Part shown: one piece after another, positions 57,319 to 64,000 of the stretch
Position numbering within the stretch: position 1 is the stretch's first letter
How the letters are laid out: each line of letters begins with the position of its first letter
Assembly: GCA_003153575.1 (NCBI GenBank)
Contig: PLZW01000037.1
Coordinates: forward strand, 153,134 to 217,133
DNA: 64,000 nucleotides
Source: Acidimicrobiaceae bacterium
GTDB taxonomy: Bacteria; Actinomycetota; Acidimicrobiia; Acidimicrobiales; RAAP-2
Reading direction: 5' to 3'
Notes under the pieces: generated by a model
Seen by the model: only the letters and a program-made list of their open reading frames with translations
Told to the model about the DNA's origin: nothing
The model's database searches: none
Made by a program: the position numbers and the translations under genes

Positions 57319-58503
57319 ATGACGACGCCGGGCGACACGGCACGCGTCTACCTGGACCATGCGGCCACCACACCGCTGCGGCCCGAAGCCCTCGAGGCGA
57401 TGCTTCCCCTGCTCACATCGGAGTTCGCCAACCCGTCGGGCGCGCACGCCGAGTCCCGGCGGGCCCGGATCGCGCTCGACGACGCCCGCGACGCCATCGC
57501 CGGACTGCTCGGGGTCGGGCCGGGCGAGGTGGTCCTGACCTCGGGGGGCACGGAGGCGGACGACCTGGCCGTCCACGGGGGGTGGGAGGCGGTGGCCGAG
57601 GGCTGGTCGCACAGCGCCCGACCACCGGCGGTGGTGTGCACGGCGATGGAGCACCACGCCGTGCTGTTGGCGTGCCGGTCGCTGGCGCGCCGGCACGGGG
57701 TCGAACTGCGCGAGGTGAGGAGCGGTGCCGACGGCCGGATCGATCTCGACGCCCTGGCCGAGGCATGTCGGCCCGACGTGGGCCTGGTGTCGGTCATGGC
57801 CGTCAACAACGAGATCGGCACCGTCCAGCCCATCGACGAAGTGGCGGGCATCGTGGCCGCCGGGTCACCCGGAGCCGTCCTCCACACCGACGCCGTGCAG
57901 GCGGTCCCGTGGCTGGACGCGGCGACGTGCACGGCGCCGGCCGCACTGGTGTCGGTCAGTGCCCACAAGTTCGGCGGGCCGAAGGGGAGCGGCGCGCTGG
58001 TCGTGCGGTCGGGCACGGGACTGTCGGCCCGCATCGGCGGGGGCGGCCAGGAGCGGGGTCGGCGCAGCGGGACCCCGAACGTGTCCGGTGCAGTGGGGAC
58101 TGCGGCCGCGCTGGTGGCCACCGTGGCCGGGCGCGACGCCACCGTGGCTTGGGTGGGCGGCCTGCGGGACCGCCTCGGCGACGGACTGGCGGCCGCCGTT
58201 CCCGGCGTCGTGGAGACCGGCGACCGGGCCGATCGGGTGGCGGGCATCCTCCACCTGCGGGTGCCGGGGGTCGAGGCCGAGGCCGCCGTGATCGCGCTCG
58301 ACCGGGCCGGCGTCGCCGCGTCGGCCGGCGCGGCGTGCTCCAGCGGGGCGGTGGAGCCGAGCCATGTGCTGGTGGCCATGGGCCTCGACCCGGTCGGGGC
58401 GTCGTCGGGGTTGCGGTTCTCGTTGGGTGTCACCACCACCGACGAGGATGTCGAGCGTGCACTGGCCCGGATTCCCGACGTCCTCGACCGCCTGCGACAC
58501 TAG
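57319..58503 (+). CDS. Cysteine desulfurase (IscS/NifS-like)
   Basis: 394 aa PLP enzyme that takes sulfur from cysteine. VYLDHAATTPLRPEALEAM at the start, HHAVLLACRSL and NNEIGTVQPI, PLP-Lys in SAHKFGGPKGSG (near 217) and the sulfur-carrying Cys in SAGAACSSGAVEPSH (near 339). It lies 4 bases before mnmA, so it very probably supplies sulfur for tRNA 2-thiouridine. No iscU or other Fe-S assembly gene is adjacent. Confidence 0.94.
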   Translation: MTTPGDTARVYLDHAATTPLRPEALEAMLPLLTSEFANPSGAHAESRRARIALDDARDAIAGLLGVGPGEVVLTSGGTEADDLAVHGGWEAVAEGWSHSARPPAVVCTAMEHHAVLLACRSLARRHGVELREVRSGADGRIDLDALAEACRPDVGLVSVMAVNNEIGTVQPIDEVAGIVAAGSPGAVLHTDAVQAVPWLDAATCTAPAALVSVSAHKFGGPKGSGALVVRSGTGLSARIGGGGQERGRRSGTPNVSGAVGTAAALVATVAGRDATVAWVGGLRDRLGDGLAAAVPGVVETGDRADRVAGILHLRVPGVEAEAAVIALDRAGVAASAGAACSSGAVEPSHVLVAMGLDPVGASSGLRFSLGVTTTDEDVERALARIPDVLDRLRH

Positions 58504-58507
58504 GCCC

Positions 58508-61677
<3,170 letters not shown>

Positions 61678-62085
61678 GCTCGTCGTTCCTCGTAGCCGTG
61701 AGCACGCAGACCCGGCTGCGAAGCCACCGGTCTCGGGCAGACCCAGACCTCGAGGTTGTTGCCGTCCACGAGTATGACTACTTGCTATCCACCGCTTGCG
61801 TTGTTACTGTGGTCTCACCGATCCAGAGATCGCGGGACAGGGGGGAGGGCCCGACTGAGAGTGACGGTTCAGGGGCATCGGGGGGAGTCAAAGTGGCGAT
61901 ACCGATCTCGCAGTACCTACGTCACCTTCAGTCGAGTCGACAACTCTGAAACCGGCATGGGGGCTTTGTTTGTAGTGTCCTGAGGTGCCCGTCCATGGGT
62001 TCTCTTGGGTCGGTGGTTGGACAACTCGGGGGCGACCGTCGCCGATGTAGAGCCCGTATTCGCGGGGGAAACAAGGAGCAACTAC
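61678..62085. other. Gene-free 408-base stretch before the secreted protein gene
   Basis: Noticeably A/T-richer than the flanking genes, especially 61750-61830 and 61930-62080. No reading frame with normal codon bias, no tRNA and no terminator hairpin is evident after ligA. The promoter and leader of the next gene must lie here. A clean AAGGAG stands at 62073-62078. Confidence 0.5.
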
Positions 62086-62898
62086 ATGATCCGCAAGATG
62101 CTTGTGATTGCCGCAGCAGTGGCAATGCCGGCAGCGTCCATCGCTGGAATCAGCGCTGTGGCCGCCTCTGGTGTCGCCGGAGCCTCCGGCCCGGTTGTCC
62201 ACGCCTCGACATGTGCCCTTTCTGGAAATGTCACCTTCGCTACCCCTGGTACCAAGCAACAGGCCAACGTAAGCACGGGCACGACGACCACCTCGACGAC
62301 GCACCTGACCAGCATCGCCAATGCCGGCGTGTGCTACGGCCAGGCCACGGCGGTAGTCACGCCGATCAAGCAACCCGCCCTGACGTGCGCGTCGACCTCG
62401 CTGAAGCCCCTGCCGCCTTCGGCTGGTGCTCTCGCCGGTTTGACGCCGGGCTACACCCAGTTTTCCGGTTGCACCGCCCATCCCACGGACCACCAATATG
62501 GTTCGGCCTGGGGCTTCCTCGGCGGCGTGGCGAAGAACGGTGTGTTGCAGAGCACCACGGGTGGGATCAAAAAGGCGCTGGCGGCGGGCGTGAAATACAA
62601 GGACAACGGTGTGGCCCTCGTCCTCCTCGTGAGCACGGTAAGCGCCATCCAGCCGGGTGGCGCCTGTGGTGCTAGCGATCCCGGCTTCGGCCTGGTGGGT
62701 ACGGTCAAGTCGGCAGTCCCCTCAGTTGCCTGGCACCTCAACCTCTGCCTGGCTGGGGACACCGGTGCTGGCACGACCAACAACTTCCTCAACGACCTGC
62801 TGACCGAGGTCGGTGACACCCACACCAATACCCCCGACTCCATCACGATCGCGACGACCATCTCCGACGCGACCGAGTCGACGCTAGTCATCAACTGA
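62086..62898 (+). CDS. Secreted protein of unknown function
   Basis: 270 aa, not recognised. A signal peptide (about 1-35: basic MIRKM, hydrophobic to ISAVAASGVAGASG) is followed by a Thr/Ser/Ala-rich mature protein with six cysteines (in STCALSG, GVCYGQ, LTCAST, SGCTAH, GACGAS and LNLCLAG), which could form three disulfides. Codon use has lower third-position G/C than its neighbours. AAGGAG 7 bases before the ATG makes this one of the few strongly led genes here, and a 15-bp terminator follows. It appears to be an independently expressed exported protein. Confidence 0.8.
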   Translation: MIRKMLVIAAAVAMPAASIAGISAVAASGVAGASGPVVHASTCALSGNVTFATPGTKQQANVSTGTTTTSTTHLTSIANAGVCYGQATAVVTPIKQPALTCASTSLKPLPPSAGALAGLTPGYTQFSGCTAHPTDHQYGSAWGFLGGVAKNGVLQSTTGGIKKALAAGVKYKDNGVALVLLVSTVSAIQPGGACGASDPGFGLVGTVKSAVPSVAWHLNLCLAGDTGAGTTNNFLNDLLTEVGDTHTNTPDSITIATTISDATESTLVIN

Positions 62899-62930
62899 CC
62901 GATCGCCACCTCCGGGTGGCAGTGACGTCC

Positions 62931-62964
62931 GACAGTGGGCGGGGCTCCGGCCCCGCCCACTGTC
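62931..62964 (+). terminator. Strong hairpin after the secreted protein gene
   Basis: GACAGTGGGCGGGGC pairs perfectly with GCCCCGCCCACTGTC (15 bp) around a TCCG loop. No T-tract follows, as is usual in high-GC actinobacteria. Confidence 0.8.
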
Positions 62965-63083
62965 GCGTCCGCAGCCTCGTGTTGGGTCGATCGGGGATGT
63001 CGGCAGGTGTGGGCACCGGGGTCGAGAGACCTGGCCGACCCTCCACCGCTTCCCCGTGACCGGTCACTAGTCTGACGAGAGCC

Positions 63084-64000
63084 ATGCCGAGTCTCACCGA
63101 CTCCATCGGGCGCGTCCTCGGCGACCGCTACCGACTCGTCAGAGCCGTGGGCACGGGTGCGTCCGCGCACGTCTACCTGGCCGACGACGTCTCGCTCAAG
63201 CGCCAGGTGGCCATCAAGGTCCTGCACCCCGCGCTGGCCGGCGACAAGGCCTTCCTCCGGCGCTTCCGGGCCGAGGCCCGGGCCGTGGCCGCGCTCAACC
63301 ATCCGATGGTCCTTCGGGTCTACGACTGGGGTGAGGAGGACGGCGAGCCCTACCTGGTCCTCGAGTACCTGGCCGGGGGCTCGCTCCGCCAGATCTACGA
63401 CACCGGGGGGCTTTTCACCCCCGAGCAGGCCGTCCGGATCGGTATCGAGGCCTGTGCCGGTCTCGACTACGCCCACCGCCGGGGCCTCATCCACCGCGAC
63501 ATCAAACCGGCCAACATCCTCTTCGACGCCGACGGCCGCCTGCGGATCGCCGACTTCGGCCTGGCCCGGGCGCTGGCCGAAGCGGCCTGGACGGAGCCCG
63601 ACGGCGCCATCCTGGGCACCGCCCGCTACGCCGCCCCCGAGCAGGTGGAGGGCTGGGTGCTCGACGGCAAGGCCGACGTCTACGGCCTGGCCCTGGTGCT
63701 CTACGAGGGCGTCACAGGGGAGTCGCCGTTCATCGGCGACACCACCATCGCCACCCTCATGGCCCGGCTCGGCGCCCTGCTGCCCGAGCACGAGGCCCTC
63801 GGCCCGCTCGCCGATGTGCTGCAATGGGCCGCCGCCCCCGACCCGGCCGAGCGGTACGACGCGGCCCAGTTCGGCGCCAAACTGGCCGCCCTCGCCACCA
63901 CCCTCCCTGAACCGCTGCCGCTCCCCCTGGTGACCCTCGAGCGCGAGGCGCAACAGGACCCCTTCGTCCTGGCCGCGGCGGTGGGGCTGACCGCATCGCC
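63084..64000 (+). CDS. Serine/threonine protein kinase (PknB-like, partial)
   Basis: 305 codons visible and open at the right edge. Complete kinase domain: GTGASAHVYLADD (Gly loop, about 24-36), VAIKVLHP (ATP Lys near 48), VLEYLAGGSLRQIYD, HRDIKPANILFD (catalytic Asp), ADFGLARAL (DFG-type), GTARYAAPEQVEG (activation end) and DVYGLALVLYEGVTG. The Hanks-type signature matches actinobacterial Pkn kinases, and a C-terminal membrane and sensor part is expected beyond the window. TAGTCT (63068-63073) precedes the ATG by 10 bases. Confidence 0.93.
   Translation, partial: MPSLTDSIGRVLGDRYRLVRAVGTGASAHVYLADDVSLKRQVAIKVLHPALAGDKAFLRRFRAEARAVAALNHPMVLRVYDWGEEDGEPYLVLEYLAGGSLRQIYDTGGLFTPEQAVRIGIEACAGLDYAHRRGLIHRDIKPANILFDADGRLRIADFGLARALAEAAWTEPDGAILGTARYAAPEQVEGWVLDGKADVYGLALVLYEGVTGESPFIGDTTIATLMARLGALLPEHEALGPLADVLQWAAAPDPAERYDAAQFGAKLAALATTLPEPLPLPLVTLEREAQQDPFVLAAAVGLTAS

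Overview
High-GC (about 70%), gene-dense actinobacterial chromosome segment. GTG starts are frequent, neighbouring genes usually overlap by 4 bases (ATGA/GTGA), and an Rpf-type muralytic enzyme, a mycofactocin locus and leaderless-type promoters are present. The protein mix points to a deep-branching actinobacterium such as Acidimicrobiia. That placement is inference, as the window has no rRNA or other phylogenetic marker.

Layout. 1-5985 (minus): a TrcR/TrcS-like two-component system followed by a GT2-GtrA glycosyltransferase and a GT39 glycosyltransferase. 6257-9795 (plus): a redox operon with a Thr-rich anchored protein, an ApbE flavinyltransferase, a ferric-reductase-like membrane protein, a NuoF/SLBB-like protein and a three-Cys ferredoxin. 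9820-14928: a TAP-type hydrolase lipoprotein, a DUF1800 deletion remnant, a cold-shock protein, VOC, methyltransferase and DoxX genes, and an Rpf-like enzyme. 14929-15608 holds no convincing gene.

15609-30744 is the centrepiece, an extended mycofactocin (MFT) locus. Thirteen tightly packed minus-strand genes run mftA-mftB-mftC-OYE1-SDR-OYE2-etfA-fixC-fixX-etfB-mftE-SDR-mftF. Divergent from them are a TetR regulator (mftR) and an NDMA-dependent alcohol dehydrogenase. MftA, B and C make and modify the peptide, MftE releases the C-terminal product and MftF glycosylates it. The SDRs and the alcohol dehydrogenase are of the kinds that use MFT as electron acceptor. mftD and mftG are not in the window. 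A complete ETF/FixC/FixX electron-transfer set and two OYE/FadH-type flavoenzymes sit inside the operon instead, suggesting that reduced MFT, or MFT-dependent enzymes, discharge electrons through ETF to the quinone pool.

30817-38873: an amidohydrolase, two SRPBCC proteins, a thioesterase/acyl-CoA ligase/YihY operon, a DHA2 MFS exporter and a GNAT. 39031-47018: long-form ileS, an FGGY kinase, leuA with a complete attenuator (promoter, leader peptide with three Leu codons, terminator) and a GT4 glycosyltransferase. 47109-50751: a polyamine-catabolism-like set (glutamine-synthetase-like, gamma-glutamyl hydrolase, aldehyde dehydrogenase). 50771-52426: an NAD-dependent epimerase and a divergent TetR regulator separated by tandem repeats and a duplicated operator. 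53209-61677: MFS, acyl-CoA ligase, succinate-semialdehyde dehydrogenase, cysteine desulfurase, mnmA and ligA. 62086-64000: an unrecognised secreted protein with a strong terminator, then a Ser/Thr kinase cut by the right edge.

Across the window many first genes lack a Shine-Dalgarno sequence and instead carry a TANNNT-like -10 box 6-8 bases before the start codon, the signature of leaderless mRNAs. No tRNA, rRNA, CRISPR array or insertion sequence was found.
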